Source of the DNA: Granulosicoccaceae sp. 1_MG-2023
Lineage (GTDB): Bacteria > Pseudomonadota > Gammaproteobacteria > Granulosicoccales > Granulosicoccaceae
Length of the DNA stretch: 64,000 nt
NCBI GenBank assembly: GCA_030546905.1
Contig: JAUOPI010000005.1
Span: forward strand, 62,001-126,000
Direction of reading: 5' to 3'
Below, piece after piece: positions 17,361-26,726 of this stretch. Made by a program: the position numbers and the translations under genes. How positions within the stretch are numbered: position 1 is the stretch's first letter; every line of letters starts with the position of its first letter. The notes under the pieces were generated by a model. The model was not told the DNA's origin, ran no database searches, and saw only the letters and a program-made list of their open reading frames with translations.

Positions 17361-19262
17361 TCAGATACTGCCGCGGAATTTATACGGTATGACCTCGGCT
17401 GTCAGGGCTGCGATTTTACGGTGATCGAACATGGCGCGTTTTTTCAGCAGGTCCAGAAACTCTGTTTCATTGACCGGACGGGAAAAATAATAGCCCTGCA
17501 TGGCATCGATTCCTATGCCCTGGAAATAGGCCAGATCATCCTGCGTTTCCACGCCCTCGATAATGCACTTCTTGCCCATGTGCTCGGCCATGGCCACGGT
17601 GGCGTCGACAATGGCCTGATTTTCCGGATGCTCGTTGATGTCGGTGACAAAAGCACGGTCGATCTTGATGGTGTGCAGTGGCAGCTTGTGCAGATAGGAC
17701 AGCGAGGAGTAGCCGGTGCCGAAGTCGTCGAGCGAGAACTTGATGCCGTAGTCGAGCAGGATCTGCATTTTCTTGATGGTGTCGTCGATATTGTCGATGG
17801 CGACACCTTCGGTCACTTCCAGACGCAGCTGGTCGGGGGAAATCCCGGACTCTTCGACGATGGCGATGATATTGCGGGCAAACGACGGATGTTTGAATTG
17901 CCGCGGGCTGACGTTGACACTGAGGTATTCGAATGTCGGATAGCGCTGCGCCGGGGCATGGTTGATTTTACGGATCAGGGCGCAGGCATCGCGCACTGTC
18001 CATTCGCCGATTTCACGGATCAGGCCGCTTTCTTCGGCAATCGGAATAAACTCGGCCGGAGAGACAAAACCCAGCTCCGGGCTGTTCCAGCGCACCAGTG
18101 ATTCGCCGCCGAGGATTTTCCCGCTGGGGGCAACTATCACCTGGTAGTGCATCTCCATTTCGCCGTTTTCCAGCGCCTCGGTCAGCGCTTTTTCGATACG
18201 CAAGCGTGATTCGTTACGGGCTTGCATTTCGCTGGAAAACAACATGTAGCGGTCACGGCCGTTTTTCTTCGCGGCATACATTGCCGTATCGGCAAAACGC
18301 ACCAGGTTCTCGGCGTTGGCTTCGGCGCACAGGTTTGAGTCCAGATTCTGCGGAAACAGTGAGATACCGATGCTGAATCCGACATTGAGCTTGTATTCAC
18401 GCAGCGCCAGCGGCGTGCCGGTGGCGTCGATAATGCGTCCGGCGATTGTCTGTGCGACCTCGGCAAGCTCGTGCTTGTTGCTGTTCTGACGGTTTATCAC
18501 CATAACAAACTCGTCGCTGGCCAGACGGGCGATAAAGTCGCCTTCACGTGCGTTATGGCCGAGAATCTCGGCGACCTTAATCAGCAGCTCGTCGCCGATC
18601 AGATGGCCGAGGGTGTCATTGATGTATTTAAAGCGGTCGACATCGATGAAAAGCACGGCCCCGCAGCTGCTGTCCGGATCTTCACCTCTGAGCAACGAAG
18701 ACAGGCGCTGATAGAGCGCGCGGCGGTTCGGCAGATTGGTCAGGCTGTCCAGCGAAGCCTGGCGCAATACGGCCGCTTCGGCCTGGCGTCTGGCCTCGAT
18801 CTCGTTAAGGATGTTCTGATGATCAAGACAAGCTTGGCAACTGACTGCAAGGCGGTCCATGACCGGAATAAGACTGTAGGCGACAAGCTCATCAAGTGCT
18901 GTACCGGACTTGCGTAATACCAGAAAGCCCAGATTCTTCAGTGAGAAGGTTACCTCATGCGTATCCTTGTGGGAGCTGAAAACCGGGCGCAGGGTACTGG
19001 AGATGCTGTGGGCATTATCGGTGATGCCGGGAACTTCAACATTCTGCGAAGGCAGGCTCATAAAGTGTTGCAGACCTTCGCCTTTAGCCGGTGATGCATA
19101 GACGAACAGATGCGCACTGCTCATCTCCAGCCGGTTCAGGCAGCTGTGGAGAAAGAACGTCAGCATGCGGTTCAGATCAAGATCAAGGCCGATCGACATC
19201 ACCAGATCGTGTTGAATGGCGACAATGCGACCAGTGTTTTCAGACTGTACTTCCATGTCCAA
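17361..19262 (-). CDS. soluble GGDEF-EAL protein with degenerate GGDEF motif
   Basis: A 633-residue cytoplasmic protein. The N-terminal 150 residues look like a GAF-type sensor with no membrane helix. A GGDEF domain follows whose signature reads ASDEF (248-252), then an EAL domain with ESL (387-389), LDDFGTGYSSLSYL, KIDRAF and IEGVETQDDL. The glycine changes in GGDEF suggest loss of cyclase activity. The EAL catalytic residues appear complete, so net c-di-GMP phosphodiesterase activity is inferred. The start is TTG at 19262 (GGAAG 6 nt upstream) or ATG at 19256. It stands alone. Confidence 0.9.
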   Translation of the reverse strand: MDMEVQSENTGRIVAIQHDLVMSIGLDLDLNRMLTFFLHSCLNRLEMSSAHLFVYASPAKGEGLQHFMSLPSQNVEVPGITDNAHSISSTLRPVFSSHKDTHEVTFSLKNLGFLVLRKSGTALDELVAYSLIPVMDRLAVSCQACLDHQNILNEIEARRQAEAAVLRQASLDSLTNLPNRRALYQRLSSLLRGEDPDSSCGAVLFIDVDRFKYINDTLGHLIGDELLIKVAEILGHNAREGDFIARLASDEFVMVINRQNSNKHELAEVAQTIAGRIIDATGTPLALREYKLNVGFSIGISLFPQNLDSNLCAEANAENLVRFADTAMYAAKKNGRDRYMLFSSEMQARNESRLRIEKALTEALENGEMEMHYQVIVAPSGKILGGESLVRWNSPELGFVSPAEFIPIAEESGLIREIGEWTVRDACALIRKINHAPAQRYPTFEYLSVNVSPRQFKHPSFARNIIAIVEESGISPDQLRLEVTEGVAIDNIDDTIKKMQILLDYGIKFSLDDFGTGYSSLSYLHKLPLHTIKIDRAFVTDINEHPENQAIVDATVAMAEHMGKKCIIEGVETQDDLAYFQGIGIDAMQGYYFSRPVNETEFLDLLKKRAMFDHRKIAALTAEVIPYKFRGSI

Positions 19263-19521
19263 TTTGCACTTCCGTGTTTACGGGGCGGGCCTCATGCCCG
19301 CCGGGGATTGTATGCCAGCCTGCTTCCGCTGCCGGGAAGCTATGACGAAAATTGTTAGCCACTGACGGCAACACAGTTCATTTTTCGGCCTCTTGATGAC
19401 TTCCTTTACCGTGTCAGGAAAATATCTGTGACAGCGTGAAGCAGGCCGCGGAACCCGCATTGCGCTTGTGGTGCACGGATAGGGCCACATACTTTTTGCA
19501 GGTTTAAAACCGCGCTGAGGC

Positions 19522-19941
19522 TCAGGCTGTCGGCATAGCCTCAAAGTGCGGCACAGCCGGATCGGTCAGGTCCCAGGCCGGTGCGCTTCGCGTGTAAAGG
19601 ACAACATCCGGTTTGAACCAGTCTTTATTGTCGAGACCGCCGACCGGAATATTCAGTATGCCCGGGCTGGCGCTGTTGCGTTTCCAAAGTCGGCTGCCGC
19701 AGGTGGGGCAGAAGTAGAAGCGGATTTCGTGGCCGCTGTCGGCGGTACTGATGTACTCGCTGGCCTCGCCGTGCAGCGTCACGTCTTCTTCACGGAAGAA
19801 GGCGTTGCAGGCGTGGCCGGTGCCGGTGACACGCTGGCAATCCAGACAGTGGCACTGGGCCATACGAAGTGGCGGGGACGAGATGCTATAGTGCACCGCG
19901 CCGCACTGACAGCGACCGGTTGCAAAGTGAGTGTCGGTCAT
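19522..19941 (-). CDS. GFA-family (CENP-V/GFA domain) zinc protein
   Basis: This 139-residue protein has the GFA zinc-binding pattern CQCGAVHY, CHCLDCQR and FCPTCGSRL. The family is named after glutathione-dependent formaldehyde-activating enzyme, but most members are uncharacterised; no formaldehyde-oxidation genes are adjacent. GAGGA lies very close to the ATG at 19941. The 259 bp between this gene's end and the GGDEF-EAL start show no other gene. Confidence 0.88.
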   Translation of the reverse strand: MTDTHFATGRCQCGAVHYSISSPPLRMAQCHCLDCQRVTGTGHACNAFFREEDVTLHGEASEYISTADSGHEIRFYFCPTCGSRLWKRNSASPGILNIPVGGLDNKDWFKPDVVLYTRSAPAWDLTDPAVPHFEAMPTA

Positions 19942-20033
19942 TTCCTCGGGCCTCTTGGTGTAGTGACGGGCCTCATCTTGTCATAGCCGGCTAGTGCCGG
20001 CCAGACACAAGCGCGGACGTACGGGAGCTGAGT

Positions 20034-20846
20034 ATGCGCGGTAATCTTGAAAAAATGACGGCAAGTCTGCAGGACACAGTGCAGTATGCCTTGCCGGTCG
20101 GTGAGCACGCCGTCCCCCTGAACGAGCTGCTCGGGCAGAGACTGAGTCTGCATTTCACCGGCGCGATACATTGCTGCGCCTGCGGGCGCAAAACCCGCAA
20201 AAGCTATTCGCAGGGGCATTGTTATCCCTGCATGAAATCACTGGCGCGCTGCGATATGTGCATTCTCAAGCCCGAGACCTGCCATTTCGATCAGGGCACC
20301 TGCCGCGAGCCGGAATGGGGGCAGAGTCATTGTCTGGTGCCGCACTATGTGTATCTGGCCAACACCTCCGGCATCAAAGTCGGCATTACCCGGCATTCGC
20401 AGATACCGACCCGCTGGATCGATCAGGGCGCGGTACAGGCAACACCGGTTTATAAAGTGGCCAGCCGGCGCATCTCCGGCGAGGTGGAGGTGGCCATAGC
20501 CGGTTTTATGGCGGACAAAACCAACTGGCGGGCGCTGCTCAAAGGCGAGCCGGAGAAAATCGATCTGGCGGCGCGTCTGGCCGGCGTCCGCGATGAGATA
20601 GCCGGGCGGCTTGATGGCATCGCGGCGCAGTTCGGTGCGCAGGCCGTGACCGCGGTGGATGAGCCTGTGACGGAAATCAACTACCCGGTGCTGGAATACC
20701 CGGGCAAAATCGTTTCGCACAACTTTGACAAAAATCCCGACGTCAGCGGAATCCTGTTGGGTATCAAAGGCCAGTATCTGATTTTCGATACCGGCGTGAT
20801 CAATGTGCGCAAGTATACCGGTTACGAAGTCGAGCTTGATTTCTGA
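20034..20846 (+). CDS. DUF2797 family Cys-rich protein
   Basis: This 270-residue protein has an N-terminal cluster of cysteines (CCAC near residue 45, CYPC, CDMC, C, C) resembling a zinc-binding module. The family segment HYVYLANTSGIKVGITRHSQIPTRWIDQGA follows near residue 105; it looks GIY-YIG-like (YVYLA...KVGIT), with R at the expected place. DUF2797 function is unknown, and a nuclease-like fold is only an inference. The ATG at 20034 has GGGAG 6 nt upstream. It converges on the next gene with a 12-bp gap. Confidence 0.85.
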   Translation: MRGNLEKMTASLQDTVQYALPVGEHAVPLNELLGQRLSLHFTGAIHCCACGRKTRKSYSQGHCYPCMKSLARCDMCILKPETCHFDQGTCREPEWGQSHCLVPHYVYLANTSGIKVGITRHSQIPTRWIDQGAVQATPVYKVASRRISGEVEVAIAGFMADKTNWRALLKGEPEKIDLAARLAGVRDEIAGRLDGIAAQFGAQAVTAVDEPVTEINYPVLEYPGKIVSHNFDKNPDVSGILLGIKGQYLIFDTGVINVRKYTGYEVELDF

Positions 20847-20858
20847 AGCCGGGCCGGG

Positions 20859-22415
20859 TCAGTGAATGTGTTGCCGGATCAGTTGCGTAAAGCCACGCCC
20901 GCCCGGCGGCACCTGCAGTGTATCCACGTCGATCAGATGGGCTCTTTCATCGTCCTGCAGAGGGTCGGCCTTGTCACATTGATTGTGCAGCACCGTGATG
21001 TCAGCTTCGGAGGCGTCGTTGCGGCGCCGGCGGATACGCTGCTCCAGTTCTGACAGCGGCGCAAAGAGATTCAGAATGGAAAAGCCCGCGCCGTGGCTGC
21101 GCGCCAGCGCACGGAAGTCATCACGGCGGGATTTCTCCAGAAAGGTCGCGTCGATCACCACGGAGTAACCGTGCGAGAGACTCAGGGCCGCCAGTTGCGC
21201 CAGGCGCTGATAGGTCCGCTCGGTGAATTCCGGTGTGTAAATCCCGCCGTCGGCGGCGCTGTGGCTGGGGTCTGTTTCGGCCAGGCCGGCGAGCCGCTTG
21301 CGCTCCACATCCGAGCGCAGGCAAATCATCCCCGAGAGGCGTGACAGGGCCCGGCTGTAGGTGGTTTTACCGCTGCCGGACAGCCCGCGTGTGATGACCA
21401 GCCGCGCTGCGGCCGGTTGCGACATTTCAAAGGCCAGTGCCGCATAGCGCTTGTAGGTGCCGAGCAGCGCGGACCGCTCCCCGGCGGCCGATTGTTGCAG
21501 GGTCAGCAGCGCAACCTTGGCCCTTACCAGCGCACGGTAGGCGATATAAAAATGCAACAGCGGTAGCGCTTCATAGTCACCGGTGACCTGCAGATAGCGA
21601 TCCAGAAAGGTATAGGCCAGATCGCGTCGGCCGCGGTAGAACAGATCCATCAGCAAAAACGCCGCGTCGCTGATCACGTCGATACAGCGCAGCTCATCGT
21701 TAAATTCGATGCAGTCGAACAGCAGAAACTGCTCGTCGTGCAGCACGATATTGCCCGGATGCAGATCGCCGTGGCATTCGCGGATAAAGCCTTTGTCATG
21801 GCGCGTCTGCATCAGCGGGGTTAAGGCCTGCTTTTGCGCCTCGCCCCAGGCCTGTATGTCTGCCAGCTGGTTTATCAGCGCCGGCTCGCCGAGCAGCGGC
21901 CGGATCTGCCCGAAGTTCTCGTCGAACCAATGGCTGATGCTGCGCGGTGCACCGAACTGCGGATCCGTAACCACCGCTGCACCGAGGTGAAAGCGGCCGA
22001 TATCCTCGGCCAGACAAATCACATCACTGACCGACACAAATCCCGCATCGAGCAGTTTGTCGAGCATGCCGCTGTCGTCGAAGCGGCGCATTTTGACCGC
22101 GTATTCGACCGCCGGCTCGCCGCTGTCGGGTATGCCGTCGGCATCGAGTGCGACCACGCCCAGATACAACTGAGGCGCGAGACGGCTGTTAAAACGGACT
22201 TCGGCTTCGCAGAAGCCTTTCCGGCGTTGCAGCGTGGAGAAGTCCAGAAAACCGAAGTTAACCGGCTTTTTGAGTTTGTAGACCTCGTGCGGGCCGATCA
22301 GCAGGCGGGAAATATGGGTTTCGACTTGCTGAATTTCCGTGCCCGGGCTGGCGTTTTCCAGATGTTGTTTGAGCTTTTGAAAAAGGCGGGCTTGCAGTAA
22401 TTCCTGGTCGGGCAT
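20859..22415 (-). CDS. two-domain protein: aminoglycoside-phosphotransferase-like domain plus P-loop kinase
   Basis: A 518-residue fusion. The N-terminal half is a phosphotransferase/choline-kinase-like fold (ECHGDLHPGNIVLHDEQF with the catalytic HGD, then LLFDCIEFNDELR with the metal-binding Asp). The C-terminal 190 residues form a zeta-toxin/AAA-type P-loop domain with GLSGSGKTTYSRAL. The pair is a recurrent fusion in Proteobacteria with no assigned substrate; it is not evidence of antibiotic resistance. The start at 22415 follows ACGGA; the open frame reaches 22490. It is downstream of the transglutaminase operon after an 84-bp gap. Confidence 0.85.
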   Translation of the reverse strand: MPDQELLQARLFQKLKQHLENASPGTEIQQVETHISRLLIGPHEVYKLKKPVNFGFLDFSTLQRRKGFCEAEVRFNSRLAPQLYLGVVALDADGIPDSGEPAVEYAVKMRRFDDSGMLDKLLDAGFVSVSDVICLAEDIGRFHLGAAVVTDPQFGAPRSISHWFDENFGQIRPLLGEPALINQLADIQAWGEAQKQALTPLMQTRHDKGFIRECHGDLHPGNIVLHDEQFLLFDCIEFNDELRCIDVISDAAFLLMDLFYRGRRDLAYTFLDRYLQVTGDYEALPLLHFYIAYRALVRAKVALLTLQQSAAGERSALLGTYKRYAALAFEMSQPAAARLVITRGLSGSGKTTYSRALSRLSGMICLRSDVERKRLAGLAETDPSHSAADGGIYTPEFTERTYQRLAQLAALSLSHGYSVVIDATFLEKSRRDDFRALARSHGAGFSILNLFAPLSELEQRIRRRRNDASEADITVLHNQCDKADPLQDDERAHLIDVDTLQVPPGGRGFTQLIRQHIH

Positions 22416-22499
22416 GGCAGTTCCGTGGGCAACACGCGTGAGGTCATGGTACCCCCAAGAGTATGCCACGGGATAGCCTGCCGACGGCAAGGCTTTACA

Positions 22500-24569
22500 T
22501 CAGTGCGTGAGCCAGTGTTGAAATCGCCACAGAACATGACCGGTGGTGGCGTGCGCGGGATGACTGCGGCGCAACTGGTAGGCAGAGGGCAGCGCACGCA
22601 GTGCTTCGCGAAGTCTGCGTTCGGCCTCACGGCGCAAGGCCGGGTCCCGCGAGTCGGCGCTGTAGCGGGCCTGAATATAGGCCTGCGAGATGGCTGCAAA
22701 GTGTTGCCGGTGACGCGGCCAGATTTCTGTGGCCATCTCGCAGACCCCGTTCGGTCCGTGCTGTTTGCCCAGCGCCAGACCGGCCGATTTCAGACGCGTG
22801 CGGTAACGGGCCCAGAGTGTTGCTGCATCGTGTGTCCGCGGGAGCCGCAACGCGGGAAGCTTGAGAATCACCAGCGCCCACAGGCCGGCCAGCAGCAGAA
22901 TCACGCTCAGCACCTGCCAGGGTTGCGGTGACGGAAAACCGGCAAACTCAAACAGACTGCGCTGGCGCTCGGCGCCGAAATCCACCACATAGCGCCGCCA
23001 GCGGTAGTTGAGCGCATCGGCCCCGAGCTGCAGGCTGTGCATCCAGCCGTTCAGCGGGCGCAGAACCGACGGTACCGGCTCATCGTGAGCGAGCGCCGCC
23101 GCCGGACCCGATTCGATGCGCGAAGGTGCCACTGCGGCGGTCGGGTCGATGCGTTGCCAGTGATTATTGAGCCAGACTTCCGACCAGGCATGGGCGTTTG
23201 ACTGGCGTACGATCAGGTAATCGCCGTTCATTTCGCCGCCCTGATAGCCGGTCACCACACGGGCCGGTATGCCCGCCGCGCGCATCAGATAGCTGAAGGC
23301 ACTGGCGTAGTGTTCGCAGAAGCCGCGCCGGGTCCGGAACAGAAATTCATCGACCGGGGCATCGCCGAGCAGATCCGGACGCAGGGTGTAGAAAAACGGT
23401 TGTTCGCGGAAATAACGCAGGGCGGCGCCGACCAGTTCGCTGTCGTCGGCATGCTCCGCGCGCAGGCGCCGTCCCAGCGCGAGTGTGGCGGGGTTGTTGT
23501 CGTTCAGTTGCAGATTGCGCTGCAGCGCCGGCTGCAGATCGCCAAAGCGGTCGCTGACCGCGGAACTGAGGCGATAGCGGATCGCCGAATCCACCGTGCG
23601 TGTGGCCAGTAGCTGACGGCTCTGGCTGAGCCGGGCCAGCGGCGCCTGCGACACCGCGCCGTGTAGCTGTTGCGGCAGCGTGACTGCCTGATCCAGCGCA
23701 AACAACCAGCGTTGCCGGTGCGCTTCGAGGGTGACCGTGTAGTGGCTGAGTTCGCCTTGCGCGGGCACGGTCTGCGGTTCGGTCAGCAGATTCTGCTGTG
23801 CGCCTGACCAGCGGTGCCCGTCAAAGACTTCAAACACCGGGCCGCGCCAGTAAAGATCGGCCTGTGCCGGTGGGGCATCATCGAATTCGACCCGGAACGC
23901 CACCTCGCCGGAGCGCGACAACTGGCTGACCATGCCGGGCGCGAGGCTGTCGGACAAGCCGCTCAGGGCAGTGCCGGCATCGGCCGGCAGCGACCAGAGC
24001 GGGCCGGTCAGACGCGGGAACAGAACGAACAGGATGGCCGCCAGCGGAATCCCCTGTATCAGCAGCTTGCCGACCAGCAGCAGCACCGCGCGCAGGCCGG
24101 GGTAGTCGGTCTGATCACGCAGGACATACAGGCAGCCGCCCATGGCCAGCAGCGCCGGCAGAGTCAGGGCTGCGGTCAGCGGGCTTTGTGAATAGAAAAA
24201 GCGCGTAAAAAGCAGAAAACCGGCCAGGCAGATCAGCAGGGTCACATCGCGGCGCTGCCGGGTTTCGCTGAACTTCAGCGCCATCAGCAGCGACAGCAGC
24301 GCCACGCAGGGATCGCGGCCCAGCAGGTAGCCGTATTGCCAGTGCAACAAAAACGCCCCGAGCAGGGCCAGAGCCACCACCACCGCGGGGCGGAACCAAC
24401 GCCGGTCCGAGCCGTGCCGGTGCAGGGCCAGCTTGGCCAGTACCAGCGCCACGCTGCTGAGCGAAATCCACCACGGCAGATTGAACACATGCGGCAGTTG
24501 CGTCAGCAGCATCAGCGCCGTCAGCCAGTACAGACCGGCGCGGGTAATCAGACCGCCGCTGTTTTTCAT
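22500..24569 (-). CDS. TgpA-type membrane transglutaminase (DUF3488/transglutaminase/DUF4129)
   Basis: A 689-residue protein: about six N-terminal helices (DUF3488), a periplasmic transglutaminase-like core with Cys in RRGFCEHYASAF, His in SNAHAWSEVWL and Asp in RIDPTAAV, then one helix and a DUF4129-type C-terminus. The P. aeruginosa homologue TgpA is reported to be essential. Start at 24569, overlapping the DUF58 stop (ATGA). Third gene of the MoxR-DUF58-TgpA operon. Confidence 0.9.
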   Translation of the reverse strand: MKNSGGLITRAGLYWLTALMLLTQLPHVFNLPWWISLSSVALVLAKLALHRHGSDRRWFRPAVVVALALLGAFLLHWQYGYLLGRDPCVALLSLLMALKFSETRQRRDVTLLICLAGFLLFTRFFYSQSPLTAALTLPALLAMGGCLYVLRDQTDYPGLRAVLLLVGKLLIQGIPLAAILFVLFPRLTGPLWSLPADAGTALSGLSDSLAPGMVSQLSRSGEVAFRVEFDDAPPAQADLYWRGPVFEVFDGHRWSGAQQNLLTEPQTVPAQGELSHYTVTLEAHRQRWLFALDQAVTLPQQLHGAVSQAPLARLSQSRQLLATRTVDSAIRYRLSSAVSDRFGDLQPALQRNLQLNDNNPATLALGRRLRAEHADDSELVGAALRYFREQPFFYTLRPDLLGDAPVDEFLFRTRRGFCEHYASAFSYLMRAAGIPARVVTGYQGGEMNGDYLIVRQSNAHAWSEVWLNNHWQRIDPTAAVAPSRIESGPAAALAHDEPVPSVLRPLNGWMHSLQLGADALNYRWRRYVVDFGAERQRSLFEFAGFPSPQPWQVLSVILLLAGLWALVILKLPALRLPRTHDAATLWARYRTRLKSAGLALGKQHGPNGVCEMATEIWPRHRQHFAAISQAYIQARYSADSRDPALRREAERRLREALRALPSAYQLRRSHPAHATTGHVLWRFQHWLTH

Positions 24570-25558
24570 GCGTGCGGCTCCAGCAGGGCCAGTTGTTCGA
24601 GCAGGGCATCGCGGTGCACGGGGCCGCGCCCGGACGAGGAATGGTAGCCCGGCAGCTGCAGGGCGTAGCTGCGTTGTTCGCGCTCGGCGTGCAGAATCCA
24701 CGCGCACAGCCGCGACAGACGCTGCTCGGTATTGCCCGCCGGACGCGTGTCAGCCAGATTGAAAATAAGTTTGTTGGAGGCCGCTTCCGGTTCAAAGCTT
24801 TTGCTGAACCAGCCTTGTCCGCGGGCCACGGTTTTCCACGCCACCCGCGACAGGGGATCGCCGGGACGGAAGTTTTTCAGTTGGTCGAAGTTGTCTTCGC
24901 CCTCGCTGCCTTGTTGCAGAAAACCCTTGCGGCGCATCTGTGCGTGAGCCGGCCAGGCCGGCGCGTCCGCTTCCGGCGCAGGGTAGACCAGTGCGTCACA
25001 GGGCGTGTGCACATAACACCAGCCGTGCCAGAGGCCGAGCGGATAGTCGCTGGAGATGGTCAGGCGTCCGAGTGGCAAACGTCCGCGTTCGGTGGCCGGG
25101 ATGTTCAGTGAGGCCTGTACGCCGGTACGCGCCGGCAGGCTGACATACACCTCATGACCGCCGGCGGTGCTGACGCGGATACCGGGCCGGGCGCGGCCGT
25201 GCGGGTTGTGCAGTTGCAGGACAAAGCACGCGTGCTGACCGGCAAAGGTATCGTCGGCCGTGGCGGCTTCGAACTTCAGACCGGCCAGATTGCGGTAGGT
25301 GGCGAGCAGCGATGAGGCAAACAGTCCGGCCAGCACAAAGCACAGGGCAAAACCCAGATTCAGCAGGTAGTTCATCGAGGCTACCAGCATGACCAGCAGC
25401 GACAACGCAAACATCCAGCCGCGCCGGCTGGGCAGAATATAGATCCGCTCGTGGGAGATGGTCAGTGGCAGTGCATCGCGGGCACTGGCGCGCAGAAAAC
25501 GCTGCCGTGCTTTTTTCAACACCGGCGGCCAGGCCGCTGAGCGGGCAGCGCGCTGCAT
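24566..25558 (-). CDS. DUF58 family protein
   Basis: This 330-residue protein has two N-terminal helices and the DUF58 signature FRPGDPLSRVAWKTVARG near residue 235, followed by a vWA-like end. DUF58 proteins pair with MoxR ATPases and transglutaminases. Here the start lies 4 nt after the MoxR gene's stop, and the stop overlaps the transglutaminase start. A further in-frame start at 25609 would overlap MoxR and is less likely. Confidence 0.9.
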   Translation of the reverse strand: MQRAARSAAWPPVLKKARQRFLRASARDALPLTISHERIYILPSRRGWMFALSLLVMLVASMNYLLNLGFALCFVLAGLFASSLLATYRNLAGLKFEAATADDTFAGQHACFVLQLHNPHGRARPGIRVSTAGGHEVYVSLPARTGVQASLNIPATERGRLPLGRLTISSDYPLGLWHGWCYVHTPCDALVYPAPEADAPAWPAHAQMRRKGFLQQGSEGEDNFDQLKNFRPGDPLSRVAWKTVARGQGWFSKSFEPEAASNKLIFNLADTRPAGNTEQRLSRLCAWILHAEREQRSYALQLPGYHSSSGRGPVHRDALLEQLALLEPHA

Positions 25559-25562
25559 CGGA

Positions 25563-26525
25563 TCAGCTGTCCCGGTCGACCGCGACCAGATCCAGCAGGT
25601 TGCGGGCAACCCGCTTGCCTTCGCTGACAGAACCGGTCAGGCGGTGCCCGGCCAGCGGTACGAACACGCTTTGGACATCTTCCGGCAGCACCATCTCGCG
25701 GCCGTTGAGCAGGGCCCAGGCGCGGCTCAGTGCGACCAGGTTCACGCCTGCGCGCGGGCTCAGCCCGGACAGGGTGATGGCCGCCTCGTTGCGGCTGGCC
25801 TCAAGCAGGGCCTGGATATAGTCCAGAATCGCATCCGAGACAAAAATCCCGGCGGCGGCATCCTGCCAGCGTTGAATTTGTGCGTCGCCGGCCAGTGGCT
25901 GCAGGTTCAGGGCCTGATTGCGGCGTGAGCCGCCGGCCAGCAGGGCCCGTTCTGCGGCCGCGTCCGGGTAGCCCAGCTCAATGCCGACCAGAAAGCGGTC
26001 GAGCTGACTTTCCGGCAGACCGTAGGCGCCCATGCGGTCGGCCGGATTCTGCGTGGCAATAACAAAAAACGGTGCCGGCAGGGGGCGGGTTTGTCCGTCG
26101 CTGGTGACCTGGCGTTCTTCCATGGCTTCGAGCAGCGCGCTCTGGGTTTTGGGCGGCGCGCGGTTGATCTCATCGGCCAGCAATAACTGGGTAAACACCG
26201 GCCCGGCGTGAAAACGGAAATCATGGCTTCGGGTGTCGAAAATACTGACTCCGGTGACATCGGCAGGCAGCAGGTCGCTGGTGAACTGCAGGCGTTTCCA
26301 GTCCAGACCGAGCGTGGCTGCCAGTGCGTGGGCGAGGGTGGTCTTGCCCACGCCCGGACTGTCTTCGATCAGCAAATGCCCGCCGGCCAGCAGGCACGCC
26401 AGCGACAGACGCACTTGCTGCGGTTTGCCCAGAATGACGCTGTCCAGTTGCGCCAGTACGGCTTGCAAAGCGTCCGGTGCAGCCGCCGTCTTCAATATTG
26501 AAACCTTGTCGTATTGGCCTGTCAT
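25563..26525 (-). CDS. MoxR family AAA+ ATPase
   Basis: This 320-residue protein has Walker A EDSPGVGKTTLA near residue 57, Walker B LLADEINRAPPKTQSALLEAMEE, sensor 1 in FFVIATQNP and an arginine-finger region. MoxR ATPases are chaperone-like and assemble or activate partners. The operon context (DUF58, transglutaminase) suggests a cell-envelope complex. The ATG at 26525 is preceded by a TTG at 26531; either is possible. First gene of the leftward operon. Confidence 0.92.
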   Translation of the reverse strand: MTGQYDKVSILKTAAAPDALQAVLAQLDSVILGKPQQVRLSLACLLAGGHLLIEDSPGVGKTTLAHALAATLGLDWKRLQFTSDLLPADVTGVSIFDTRSHDFRFHAGPVFTQLLLADEINRAPPKTQSALLEAMEERQVTSDGQTRPLPAPFFVIATQNPADRMGAYGLPESQLDRFLVGIELGYPDAAAERALLAGGSRRNQALNLQPLAGDAQIQRWQDAAAGIFVSDAILDYIQALLEASRNEAAITLSGLSPRAGVNLVALSRAWALLNGREMVLPEDVQSVFVPLAGHRLTGSVSEGKRVARNLLDLVAVDRDS

Positions 26526-26726
26526 AGACAAATCTGCCGTAAGCGGGCGTGTACCCGCGAGGGGTTAAAATTCGGTATCTGAACGCAATTTCTGTGGACT
26601 CAAGCACGTAGTACGCCAGTTATGTCAGGCACGCCCTGCAAAAACAGCCGCGGGGGCCGGTGCAAAGGGATTGAAACTTGTCGTGCAGAGGTGTATTCAT
26701 TGAACTTTTTTGCAGGGGAGAATCCG

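Noticed and set aside
20859-22415. Aminoglycoside phosphotransferase similarity read as antibiotic resistance
   Set aside because: Only the fold is shared; the fusion to a P-loop kinase marks an unrelated, uncharacterised family.
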